Shown piece by piece: positions 54,699 to 64,000 of a stretch of DNA of 64,000 nucleotides. Made by a program: the position numbers and the translations under genes. Below the pieces are notes generated by a model that saw only the letters and a list, made by a program, of their open reading frames with translations, had not been told where the DNA came from and did no database searches. The DNA comes from Alopecurus myosuroides (taxonomy: Eukaryota > Streptophyta > Magnoliopsida > Poales > Poaceae). The stretch lies in contig CM054058.1 of NCBI GenBank assembly GCA_028641055.1, positions 234,773,551 to 234,837,550 on the forward strand. Direction: 5' to 3'. How positions within the stretch are numbered: position 1 is the first letter of the stretch; each line of letters begins with the position of its first letter.

Positions 54699-56258
54699 GT
54701 GCACATTTTTTTCAAATGTAGATATTCTATCCGGGTTTGGGAAAATATAAAAGCTTGGCTTGGTGCACCGGAGATCACGACCGTCAATTGGTCAGGTGAT
54801 AAGGGGTGGCCCGATCTTCTCTTGTGATCAACACGAATAGGTGGACGTATGATAAGATAACTAGTCCTACACTAAAAACTCTCCTGGGATAATCCCTGCT
54901 GCCAATGCAACAACAATCAAACCCTTTGGATATTCTCAACTACACACACTTGTATAAAGCAGCCACTGACTACGAGGTGGTCCTGTATCCCCTTATTACC
55001 AATGGAACAACAGATAACACGCAGAATTTACAAAGGTATACTTCATGAATGCTTCAAGCAATACAATCTAGAAGTTCTAGGGTTTTTGGTTTAACGTAGT
55101 CTAACCTCTCTAACTCGCATCACCTAGGTATATATGAAGGAGGGGGATGTCTCCCACAAAATTAGCCTATTCCTACTTGGTTTGACTCAACCAACTCGGA
55201 TACAAACTGACCCAACATAGGTGCAGCCAATTTGACTCTATTTGGAAATTGGCAGAAAACGACTCGTGACTTTTTTCAGTCACCACACCTTGTACGAGTC
55301 GAATCGGAACATGGGTCCAGATCCATTGGAAAGCTATTCAAATTTCCTATTTGGATTGTGCTTATTTGCTTTATTTGGGGTCCATATGAAGATTCCATGA
55401 TTATTTCAAATTCGGAACTTCTGCCAGTCCAAACTGAAATATCATTTCCTTGATATTGTTTTCCACGGCAGCAACTTCGTTTTCCATGCCTCCCTCTTGT
55501 GCTCCTGCCTCCCTCTCCTCCCTCAAGCACTTGTGGTGAAATGCCGTCATTGTTTTCCACTTGTTTCCTCTTGTTTTCCAGCAGGTACTTGTTGTTTTCT
55601 AGCATGTCGAGGTCCTCCTCCACCAATGTTTGTGTTATCAATAAACCCGCTCATACATAAATGCATAGGGTTAGGTAGTATAACATTTTCATAAACATAA
55701 ACTTCACATTCAATTAAAAAGGAATTCACCTTATAAACACCCTCAATTAAATTCAATATTTCCTTCCAGCTCAAACATGAATAAGCATCATATTTCCCTA
55801 TTCAGTTGAAGAGCTAGGGGGACCAGCAAGGGCCTTGACCCCCCTATGCTTGCTACATCAAGGTATTTTTTTTGTTTTTGATATATAAGTTGATTAGAAA
55901 CATTTTTAGTAAAAACTAGCGTGCTTGCCCCCCCGCCAGCCCTAATGGATGATTACCATCTTTGGCCCCCCATTTCTGGTTACGCCAGTGCCCCTATTAT
56001 ATCCTCATTAGCAGGTAATCGCTCGGCCCGCATTCTTTCTTCCTCGAAGCCGGATACCGGCGCAAGGCCATTGCCTCCTTTTCTATGCTAGCCACTCGGG
56101 AGATATAGAAGGAGCAAAACACACGCGTTTTTAGTGAAACATCTACCATGCCAAGTTTTGTAGCGGCTGACATCAAGTAAGAGCCAAGAAATCGGGTGAC
56201 CACCGGGAGCTAAACATTTGATTGAAGCTTCTTAATTCATGAGACGAGGCAAAGATTC
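54699..56258. other. old repeat debris, no gene
   Basis: No host gene seen. The segment 54880-55480 resembles decayed LTR sequence on the minus strand (a TATA-like run near 55130 and a 121-codon frame at 55276-55641 with no known domain). At 55805-55995 the ends AGCTAGGGGGACCAGC and GGTTACGCCAGTGCCCC look like a decayed hAT- or Mutator-type copy. Confidence 0.35.
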
Positions 56259-56260
56259 TA

Positions 56261-56353
56261 CTCCCTCCGATCCGAAAAAAGTGTCGGAGGAAGTAGTCCA
56301 CGTACGTACAAATTGCTACTTAGCTCCGGACACTAATTAGGAATCGGAGGGAG
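56261..56353. mobile_element. short Stowaway-type MITE
   Basis: 93 bp, CTCCCTCCGATCCGAAAAA at the left and its near-complement ending GGAATCGGAGGGAG at the right, TA at 56259-56260 and 56354-56355. Confidence 0.85.
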
Positions 56354-56355
56354 TA

Positions 56356-56924
56356 CCTTAAATCTCAATAAGAAGAGAAAAAAAAAGAGTTTTCACGTGG
56401 TAGAACACGAGTGGAATAGTGTGATCTGACCCCCTGCACGTACGGCTGCACTGTCTGCACAAGGCGGTGATAGTGATTACATAGTGCAGCCAACGGGATA
56501 AAAATGTGTTACCGCCGGCCCAGCCCTGGTAGGCTGGTAGTCTGGCGCCTTGTTACTGATGCTATTTCATGATGTACGTCGGGACAGACGGCACAGACCA
56601 GGTCTAGTCTAATCTGCACCTGTTGTACTGTGATTTCTTCGCGGACGACATCTCAATAATTCCGAGAACTTTTCTCCCTCTGCAGATCGAATTGTCTTTT
56701 CGCATCAAAGATGTTTTGGTTCCATGCATCGATCGGAATCCGGAGATGTCAACTTTCGTTGTGGAAATACCGGAGAAGTTTACCGGGAAGCCATACCATT
56801 ACCATGATGCTCGAGGCGGATCGCCAACTTTCACTTTCACGGTGGTTTGACAAAGTTTTACGGTCGCCAACTTGGCCACATGCAGATTTAACTAGCATAA
56901 TATCCGGAGTATTAGAGCAAGTTT
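56356..56924 (+). other. upstream sequence, no supported gene
   Basis: A 75-codon frame (56623-56850) lacks any family match or gene context. The last part contains ACATGCAGATTTAAC and ATATCCGGA, which recur at 57530-57562 beyond the two MITEs. Confidence 0.4.
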
Positions 56925-57211
56925 AGAGCAAGTTCAATAGTATAGCTAGCAGCTGGCTATAAGAGATTGCCATGTCACCTATAGCCAACTATAGAGTCAA
57001 CTTGTACAATAGTGAGCTATAAAAATGTCTTACTTTATTGATATATGGCCCACCTCCCACTCTCACAAAGTGCCTAGGAGCACGTGCTACAGCTAACTCT
57101 TGCATGAGAGCCCACTCCTCTTCTCTCTCCTCTTCTCTCTCTTCCATGTCATCACAAAAATAGTATTCTAATCCTTAGAGCCCGCTTACATAAGCTTATT
57201 GTACTTGCTCT
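56925..57211. mobile_element. AGAGCAAG-type MITE, copy 1
   Basis: Ends AGAGCAAGTTCAATAGTA and (complemented) AGAGCAAGTACAATAAGC; internal blocks ATATGGCCCACC and CCTAGGAGCACGTGCT are shared with copies at 57219-57488 and 61601-61878. No coding. Superfamily not settled. Confidence 0.7.
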
Positions 57212-57218
57212 TAATAGT

Positions 57219-57488
57219 AGAGCCAAGGGTTGGCTATAAGACATTGCCACGTCATCTATAGTCATCTCTATAGCCAACATGTACAATAGCTAGATGTAAA
57301 AATGTGTTACTTTATTTATATATGGCCCACCATTCACTCTCACAAAGTGCCTAGGAGCACGTGCTAGAGCGGGCTCTTATCCTACAGCCCACCTCCCTTC
57401 TCTCTCCTCTTCTCTCTCTTCCAACTCAGCAAAAATATTGTATTTAAATGCTTACAGCCCGCCTACGTCATCCTATTGTACTTGCTCT
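57219..57488. mobile_element. AGAGCAAG-type MITE, copy 2
   Basis: Direct neighbour of copy 1 in the same orientation; shares ATATGGCCCACC, CTCACAAAGTGCCTAGGAGC and TATTGTACTTGCTCT. Its right end is about 530 bp upstream of the amidohydrolase ATG. Confidence 0.7.
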
Positions 57489-57870
57489 TAGAGAGCACAT
57501 GCAGATTTAGGCAGCATGTCCACGTCATTAGAGCACATGCAGATTTAACGATCATATCCGGAAGAAGTGGACTATACTGGTGGGGTTCAAGTGTGGTTTG
57601 GCAAAGGACGAAGTCGTAGGAAGAAGGCACGTCGGCAGTACAGTGCGCGATGGACCCGACTCCGTCAAGCTCCCGAGCCTCCGGCCGACGACTCCATATA
57701 TGTTTTGGTTTCTAATCCCCGCGGGAGCACGCGGACGTCGCCCTCAGCCACGTTTGCCGCGTGCGCGTCGCACAGCGGTAGCTAGCTACCGTCCGCCCTA
57801 CGGAAGCGTCCGGTGACGAAACAAACAGGGCCATACAATACAAGCACGATACGTCGCGGTCGTGCACGAG

Positions 57871-57877
57871 TATATAT
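57871..57877 (+). promoter_or_regulatory. TATA box of the amidohydrolase gene
   Basis: TATATAT, 140 nt upstream of the ATG at 58017; a transcript starting near 57903 would have a leader of about 115 nt. Confidence 0.6.
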
Positions 57878-58016
57878 GCGGGGCGCCACACGCGGGCGCC
57901 GCGTGCACGCTCACCCACCACAGCCCAGCTCCAGCCAGCCCTGTCCGTCCTCGATCGCCACACCGCGCCCCGACGCGTGCGCTCGCGCGAGGTCGGTCAC
58001 GCGCAACCGCCGACCG

Positions 58017-61000
58017 ATGGCCCTCCACGCGCGCGCGGTGCTCTTCCTGGCCGCCGTCGCCGTCGTCGCGCTGCGGTGCCGTGCCTCGGACGCGGCGGTC
58101 AGCGGCGGCGCGGCGGACGTGCTCCTGCGGGCGAAGCAGCCGGAGTTCGCGGCGTGGATGGCCGGCGTCAGGAGGGCCATCCACGAGCGGCCCGAGCTGG
58201 CGTTCGAGGAGCGCGAGACGAGCGCGCTGGTGAGGAGCGAGCTCGACGCCATGGGCGTGCGGTACGAGCACCCGGTCGCCGGCACCGGCGTCGTCGCGGC
58301 CGTCGGCACCGGCCGCGCGCCGTTCGTCGCGCTGCGCGCCGACATGGACGCGCTCCCGCTGCAGGTGCGTACGTGCCGCGCGGTGCCCTGCCAGGGGCGG
58401 CTACTTGATTTTTCCGTGCCCATCTTCTTCCCATGCTTCCTTGCTCCTCCTGGCTACGCGTTCTGTTCTGGAGGCGGATCATGTTCAGAAACATTTGGCG
58501 TGATACAGCAATAGCCTAAAAAAAAAGCGGCATGTTGGAGTAGTACATCGAGAATCTATCAAGTATAACCGCGGCAAATTGGATGATCAGTCCAGGTGCA
58601 AGTGCTTAAGGCGAGAGCGTGTCCCTGTAGGAAAACCGGACACACGTTTCAGAAAAGGAAAGCAGTATGGAAAAGTTGAACGCACCGAGACCAAGAGGGC
58701 GAGGCAGGCCGTGACGTCCTCTTCTCTACGTACTCCTACTCGCATCTCTCACCGGAAGATCACTAACATTTCGAGTAGCCAAGTCATATTCAAGTGCTCT
58801 GCATTCTGGAACTGAAACCCGTATGTTGTGTTCCGTTCCAGGAGGAAGTGGAGTGGGAGCACCGGAGCAAGGTGGCCGGGAGGATGCACGCCTGCGGCCA
58901 CGACGCGCACACCGCCATGCTGCTCGGCGCCGCCAGGATCCTCCACCACCACCGCCACGACCTGCAGGTTTACAAATATACCCTGCTCTCTCCTTCCTCG
59001 ATCGCCACCCACGCGCATTTCATCCATCGTGATCGCAGAGTTTGACTCTTGTGAACCACTGCACTGCTTGCGCGTCAGCCTGAAGCAGCTAGCTTGATTT
59101 TCTACCTGTTGCCTGATTCGAAATTGATTGTCGATCGGTTGGGCGGCGTTTCGCATGGCCGCACGGCACAACAGACTCGCACGATTGTCTTACGCGCGGC
59201 TCCATTTGGAAGCAGTGCGTCTGTGGGTGGTAGCACGCGTTTGTTGCGCCGTCCTTTTCCCTGCAGATATCCCCAGATATTTCTGTTCCAGGTTGAAGCA
59301 AGATCAGCTGGCGTGTTGTTATTGTGCCCCTCGTCATTTCCATTTCGTTAGCTAATTGTGTTTCTTTCGGAAAAAAGGTAAGCCTAGTTCGTGTCAGGAT
59401 CTGCTTTTTGTCCTATCGGCGAGCGCTACCTGTGCGCGCATCGCGGCCCTTTAAGGGCCCCTTTGAATCACAGGGTAGGAATCCCAAAGGGATAGGAAGT
59501 GCAAAGGAACGGAGTGGCGTGTCCTTACCAAACCTATGGGCACAGGAACTCTCCAAATAGATGTTTGATTGTACGATGCAAACCCACAGGAACACTCCAA
59601 ATGGATGCTTTCTTCACGCCATGATTCTTCCATGAGGTCTCACCTCATTTTTCTTTTCCCGTGAAAACAGCCTACGGAATCCCTATGGGATTTGTTCCTG
59701 CCGGGTACAATCCAACGAATCATACGTGTTTGATGGGAAAAAATCCTTAGGAACTGAATCCTACGGAAATCCTGAGAAGATCCTTCAAATCAAAGGAGGC
59801 CTAATTCCCTACTATGGTGAAGTGGGAAATAATTGACTAGTAATTTATCATGGACCATCCTCGATCGAGTCGCGATTTAAAATTCTAGTGGAACACATCC
59901 ATGAGCGGCAGGTACGTAGCATAGCAGCCGTCTCTTTCGAACCTTTCGAGTGCCCCATGGGGTCCGGTGTTTGTCAATGGCGTCGAGTCTGTGGACCCAT
60001 GAAAGCCGCTGGAAATCAAGAAGCTTTGTCTTGTTTTTCTCGCGGGCCTCGGACGGTGTTATCTGGTCCAATTGAATATGTTGCAACGGTATATTGGGTC
60101 TTCACTCTTCTGTCACGGTAGGCGTTTAGAGTGAGTACAGTAAGGTTTATGTTAGCAAGCTATAAGGATTAAAATAATATTTCTATAATAACATAGAGGA
60201 GAGAGAAAATGAAAGATAAGGGGAGTGAGCTCTCATGCAATAACCAGCTGCAACACATGACAGTTTGTGAGAGTGAAAGATGAGTCATATGTTAATATGC
60301 TGGATATAAGTGACATGACAGCTTCTTAGGCATGTCCCATGTATAGTTTCTTAGCACGTTACCATATTGCATTAATAATTTAAGAGACTACTAGTCCAAT
60401 ACATTGTTTCTTAGAGATTGTCTCTAAATTTAATAATTTGGTGCTCATGCATGGATGTGATTGAGCTATTAACCATTTTTACCTATGATAGCGTGCCAAT
60501 GTTGTATCTTACTCCCTCCGTTCCTAAATATAAGATGGTTTAGCTCTTTACCATATTCATGGATGTTTATATGTATCTACACAACTTTCGTGTATATGTT
60601 CACTCATATTAGTCCACTTCTATATAACATGAGATAGAACATCTTATATTTAGGAACGGAGCGAGTAGCTACTAAGATACTCCCTCCATTCCTTTTTACT
60701 CTACATTCTGGATCCATATTAAGTTTCAAAATAGTCTACATTTTGGCTAGGACCCACCTAACTAATTAAAGAGTGAGAAAGCATAACACTCATTCCCATG
60801 CTGTGAATTAATACAAGAAAGAGAAAAGTTACTCATGTTGGTTCCTTATTGGGTGCAAATTGCGTGCCTAGCATTAATTAATCATAGGTAATCGGGATAA
60901 TGCTTTGTATCCTGTGTACAATTATTACAATGCATGCATATGTGTGTCAAACTAGCACTAATAAATGTTTGCTTATTTTGTCTGAATTTTTGCAGGATGT

Positions 61001-63418
61001 AGAGTAAAATGGAATGGAGGGAGTACAACCCCACTCTCTCTCATCATTAAGTAATGTGCCACATAAGTAAAACGTCTATGAACCTGCGCTAGGAAACCCC
61101 CATTAGAACGGACCTTATGCATGTCCCAATGCATCCTTTCTTAGCACGTTACCATAGGTGCATTAGGTGCATTAATAATTTAAGAGACTACTAGCCCAAT
61201 GCATTGTTTCTTAGGGCATCTTTGACTGTTTGTGGGTTAACTTGTTGGTAAAATTGGACATGTCATCAACCAACAACGCATCTTACAACCACTCCAATGG
61301 CTGTATGTAGTTTGGCCAATAGGAGGTGAGAGAATATGCAAGACCTCTCTCTATTCTACCTTGGAGCTTGTGCAGGGGTTGTTGGTTCATGAACATACAA
61401 CCTCACTCTCTCACCTCATTTATTTTATGCCACATCACCAAAAATTCTATGTGGAAAAATCTATCAACACCTATCTTACAACTATTGGAGATGCCCTTAG
61501 AGGTTGTCTCTAAATTTAATGATTTGGTGCTCATGTATGGATGTGATTGGACTATTAACCATTTTTACCTATGATAGCGTGCCAATGTTGTATCTTAGTT
61601 AGAGCAAGGACAAGCGGCTCTTGGCTATGAGAAAACGACATGTCATCTATAGCCTACTTATAGCCAACATGTACAACAATTAGCTATAACAATGTGCTAC
61701 TTTACCAATGCATGACCCACATGCCACTCTCACATAGTGTCTAGGAGCACGCGCTGCAGCTGGCTCTTGCATGAGAGCCCGCTTCCATTCCCTCTCCTCT
61801 TATCTCTGATCCACCTAAGCACAAATATATTAGTTAAATGGTTGCAGCCTGCTGACTGTACCTTATTCTACTTGCTCTCTCTCATCATTAAGTAGTGTGC
61901 CACATGAGCAAAACGTCTATGAACCCGCGCTAAGAAACCCCCATAGGGACATACCTTATAGCCATATTCAACTTGCTCTTAAAGGCAACCTCAATTTGCC
62001 ATCGATTTGCGAGAATTTGCCTCTTCGATTTGAGTAGTATACTGATTCTTCAAGTGTTTTTGGTCAAGCGGACAATGCATCGAACGAACCCACAAGTCAA
62101 CTAGTGATGGGAAGAAAAATAGTCTTAAGAAATGAGAGCAGAGCGTTGCGATGAAATGAGTATGCTTGATATGCCCGACTTGAATTTCTGTCCAGATCAA
62201 GGGATTTGAATCATAGAACCCGGCAATGGTTTGATGCCCAGTTGCATGCCCACCTCCTTTCTTTTCAACAGACTGGTAGAATTGACTACACTAATATTTC
62301 AGAAGAAGACATATACTCCTATTTAGACATGTGATTTGTCGATGAAAACTTCAGTCATAATTTGGAACCAAACAAAGATATCAGATTTGCAAATGTTTCT
62401 TGTTGTATTTCTTGCTCGCTCCTAGAAGATGTTACCTAGTCGATCTTGCTGATCTGATTAGCTCGAAGACCTGTTTCTCAATCATATGAATCTTTTTTTT
62501 GGTACAAAAATGATACGTAAAAGAAAGAGATGTGTGTTTGATCAAATGGTTAACAAGTTAGCTCTCTCTTTCTTCCAGGGAACGGTGATCCTTCTGTTCC
62601 AGCCGGGCGAGGAGGTCGGCACCGGGGCCAAGAAGATGGTGGACGCTGGAGCGGTGGACAAGGTCGAGGCCATCTTTGGGTTTCACGTCACCGCGATACT
62701 CCCTACCGGCGTGGTGGGGTCAAGGGCCGGCCCGCTGCTGGCCGGCTGCGGCTTCTTCGAGGCGGTGATCACCGGGAAGGGAGGCCACGCCGCCATCCCG
62801 CAAAGCAGTGTGGATCCCGTCGTGGCCGCCTCCAGCGTCGTCCTCGCCCTCCAGAGCCTCGTCTCCCGGGAGGCCGATCCGCTGGAAGCGCAGGTCGTGA
62901 CGGTGACGAGGTTCCGTGGAGGCGGCGCGTTCAACGTGATCCCGGACTCCGTCACGATCGGCGGCACCTTCCGCTGCTTCTCGAACGAGGGATTCATGCG
63001 GCTGAAGCAGCGGATCGAGGAGGTGATCGTGGCGCAGTCGACCGTGCACCGGTGCGCGGCGGCGGTGGACTTCCACGCAGGCGGGCGCCCGCTCCTGCCC
63101 CCGACCATAAACAGCGCCGGGCTGCACGCGCACTTCGAGACCGTCGCCACTGAGATGGTCGGCGCCGACGGCGTCCGGGGCTCCATGCAGCCGTGCATGG
63201 GGAGCGAGGACTTCGCTGCCTTCTCCGAGGCCGTGCCGGAGGGCTCCCACTTCTACTTCGTCGGGATACGGAACGAGGCGGCTGGGTCGGTGCATGACGC
63301 GCACTCCCCGCACTTCCGCGTCGACGAAGGCGCGCTCCCATTCGGCGCGGCGATGCACGCCAGCCTCGCCATGAAGTACCTGCAGCGCCATCGCGAGGCG
63401 TCTCGCGATGAACTGTAA
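58017..63418 (+). CDS. ILL: IAA-amino-acid hydrolase, ILR1-like (M20 amidohydrolase), three exons, 437 aa
   Basis: Exons 58017-58364, 58842-58967 and 62579-63418 (1314 nt), introns GT-AG and phase 0. The start [17 protein letters not shown] is a signal peptide. Metal-binding and catalytic residues of plant auxin-conjugate hydrolases are present: Cys and His in MHACGHDAH (exon 2), the Glu pair in [14 protein letters not shown], His in [11 protein letters not shown], and His in VHDAHSPHF near the end. The dimerisation domain ([18 protein letters not shown]) is intact. The C-terminus RDEL resembles the HDEL/KDEL retrieval signals of this family, so it probably acts in the ER lumen, releasing IAA (or jasmonate) from amino-acid conjugates. 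Length is typical; no lesion seen. Preferred conjugate cannot be read from sequence. Confidence 0.95.
59455..59801. mobile_element. Tourist-like MITE in intron 2 of the amidohydrolase gene
   Basis: 347 bp, ends GGGCCCCTTTGAATCA and (complemented) GGCCTCCTTTGATTTGA, TAA on both sides (59452-59454, 59802-59804). No ORF. Confidence 0.7.
60128..60325. mobile_element. degenerate AGAGCAAG-type MITE, inverted copy
   Basis: Left end AGAGTGAGTACAGTAAGG and the blocks GAGCTCTCATGCAA and AGCTGCAACACATG are the complement of blocks in copies 1 and 3. The right end is diverged or lost against the next MITE. Confidence 0.5.
60512..60665. mobile_element. Stowaway MITE inside MITE A
   Basis: 154 bp, ends CTCCCTCCGTTCCTAAATAT and (complemented) CTCGCTCCGTTCCTAAATAT, TA on both sides. 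Confidence 0.9.
60680..61023. mobile_element. second Stowaway MITE inside MITE A
   Basis: 344 bp, ends CTCCCTCCATTCCTTTTTAC and (complemented) CTCCCTCCATTCCATTTTAC, inverted repeat of about 27 bp with one mismatch, TA on both sides. Confidence 0.9.
61214..61496. mobile_element. Tourist MITE inside MITE B
   Basis: 283 bp, ends GGGCATCTTTGACTG and (complemented) GGGCATCTCCAATAG, TTA at 61211-61213 and 61497-61499. MITE A at about 60405-60415 shows the uninterrupted site. Confidence 0.9.
61601..61878. mobile_element. AGAGCAAG-type MITE, copy 3, inside MITE B
   Basis: Ends AGAGCAAGGACAAG and (complemented) AGAGCAAGTAGAATAAGG; internal CCTATAGCC-type, CTAGGAGCACGCGCTGCAGC and TCTTGCATGAGAGCCC blocks match copy 1. 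Confidence 0.75.
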
Positions 63419-64000
63419 GTTCTGGTGCTGCATGCCAACAGTCGCGACCTTGGCTCGGCCAGCCCACGTCGGGCGCTCGCGCCGGCGCCTGCAAGGCGGC
63501 TCGACGTTCTCATGCGACCATGCTATCGCGGGCGTTGCCAGCGCCGAGTAGTCATGCTCGTCAGTCGTCACTTCATCAGGATTCTATTGGGATCAAGAAA
63601 GAACGTAGTACTAGCAAATGCGGTCCTGTACTGACTGATGTGGCTGTTCAATGCGCGCCGGTGTAAATTAAACTGATGCTGGTCAATTGCACGCCAAAAT
63701 GGTTTGGAAGGAACTTGACTACTTGAGAGCCAATCCCTAGCTATCACATCAGTCCATTTCTTCAAGATTTGTGCACAATTTTTAACGAATATCTCCTCAG
63801 CTTCAATGATTCCACATTAGATCGTCCTGTCCAATTTGTAGTAACAGCACTATTTTGCAGCAGAATAGATTTATTCAGAATTTCTGCATTCATTTTTTTT
63901 CCGGATTCGTGCATTTAACAAAATCTTGTTAATGCATTAACATTTCTTTGTGGATATATGCATTAACAAAAAATTCTGGATATGATTCGATAAGTGATTT
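63419..64000 (+). other. 3' untranslated and downstream region of the amidohydrolase gene
   Basis: No further gene. GC-rich to about 63560 and then AT-rich; the polyadenylation site cannot be placed. Short frames here have no support. Confidence 0.5.

Larger units (their letters stand above)
60329..61114. mobile_element. Tourist-type MITE A, split by two Stowaway elements
   Basis: Starts GGCATGTCCCATG after TTA (60326-60328) and ends CATTAGAACGGACC before TTA (61115-61117). Stowaways at 60512-60665 and 60680-61023 lie inside. Both flanking parts match MITE B, which lacks these insertions. Confidence 0.75.
61118..61955. mobile_element. Tourist-type MITE B, split by two other MITEs
   Basis: Follows MITE A directly, sharing the TTA at 61115-61117; ends GGGACATACC before TTA (61956-61958). 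A Tourist element (61214-61496) and an AGAGCAAG MITE (61601-61878) are inserted. Outer segments match MITE A at about 90% by eye. Confidence 0.75.

Noticed and set aside
56623..56850. 75-codon ORF upstream of the amidohydrolase
   Set aside because: No similarity, no signal of splicing or of a promoter, and surrounded by MITEs.

Overview
This is nuclear DNA of a grass, most likely a pooid cereal relative. The protein genes have introns, and the space between them is filled with nested LTR retrotransposons, a CACTA element, an Au-type SINE and many Stowaway and Tourist MITEs. The evidence for the assignment is repeat families typical of wheat, barley and their kin plus two plant genes. The species cannot be named from the window.

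Layout. 1-6295: the 3' part of a Sirevirus-type Ty1-copia element (decayed pol, an extra ORF, a 1403-bp 3' LTR). 6296-7740: DNA-transposon remnants and a Stowaway MITE. 7749-24246: a 5'-truncated LINE, split by a young Ty3-gypsy element of the Tat lineage (8223-23541) with two 913-bp LTRs and the target duplication ATTAG. 24348-34689: a minus-strand Ty1-copia element with 141-bp LTRs. It has itself received a 3.6-kb TG...CA element (28286-31897) and a non-autonomous CACTA element (32715-34273). 36546-41054: an intact five-exon minus-strand gene for a VTI1-type Qb-SNARE. 41619-44930: a truncated second Tat-like gypsy element. 44930-54698: a minus-strand Athila/Sabrina-like element without reverse transcriptase, split by a 3.06-kb insertion (49534-52590). 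54699-57490: old repeat debris and MITEs. 58017-63418: an intact three-exon gene for an ILR1-like IAA-amino-acid hydrolase whose large second intron is a nest of MITEs.

The most notable content is in the Tat element. Its gag-protease and pol frames are separated by a single in-frame UAG. Downstream of pol lies a complete eight-exon gene on the opposite strand (CDS 4164 nt, 1387 residues, seven phase-consistent GT-AG introns, its own TATA box). Antisense extra ORFs are known from Tat elements, but here exon structure, promoter and an undamaged frame can all be read directly. The same element repeats the sequence next to its polypurine tract as a coding minisatellite inside pol.

The two host genes are not functionally linked. 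VTI1 acts in Golgi, vacuolar and trans-Golgi membrane fusion. The amidohydrolase releases auxin from amino-acid conjugates, probably in the ER. All coordinates were read by eye; splice sites were chosen by GT-AG rule, reading phase and family similarity.
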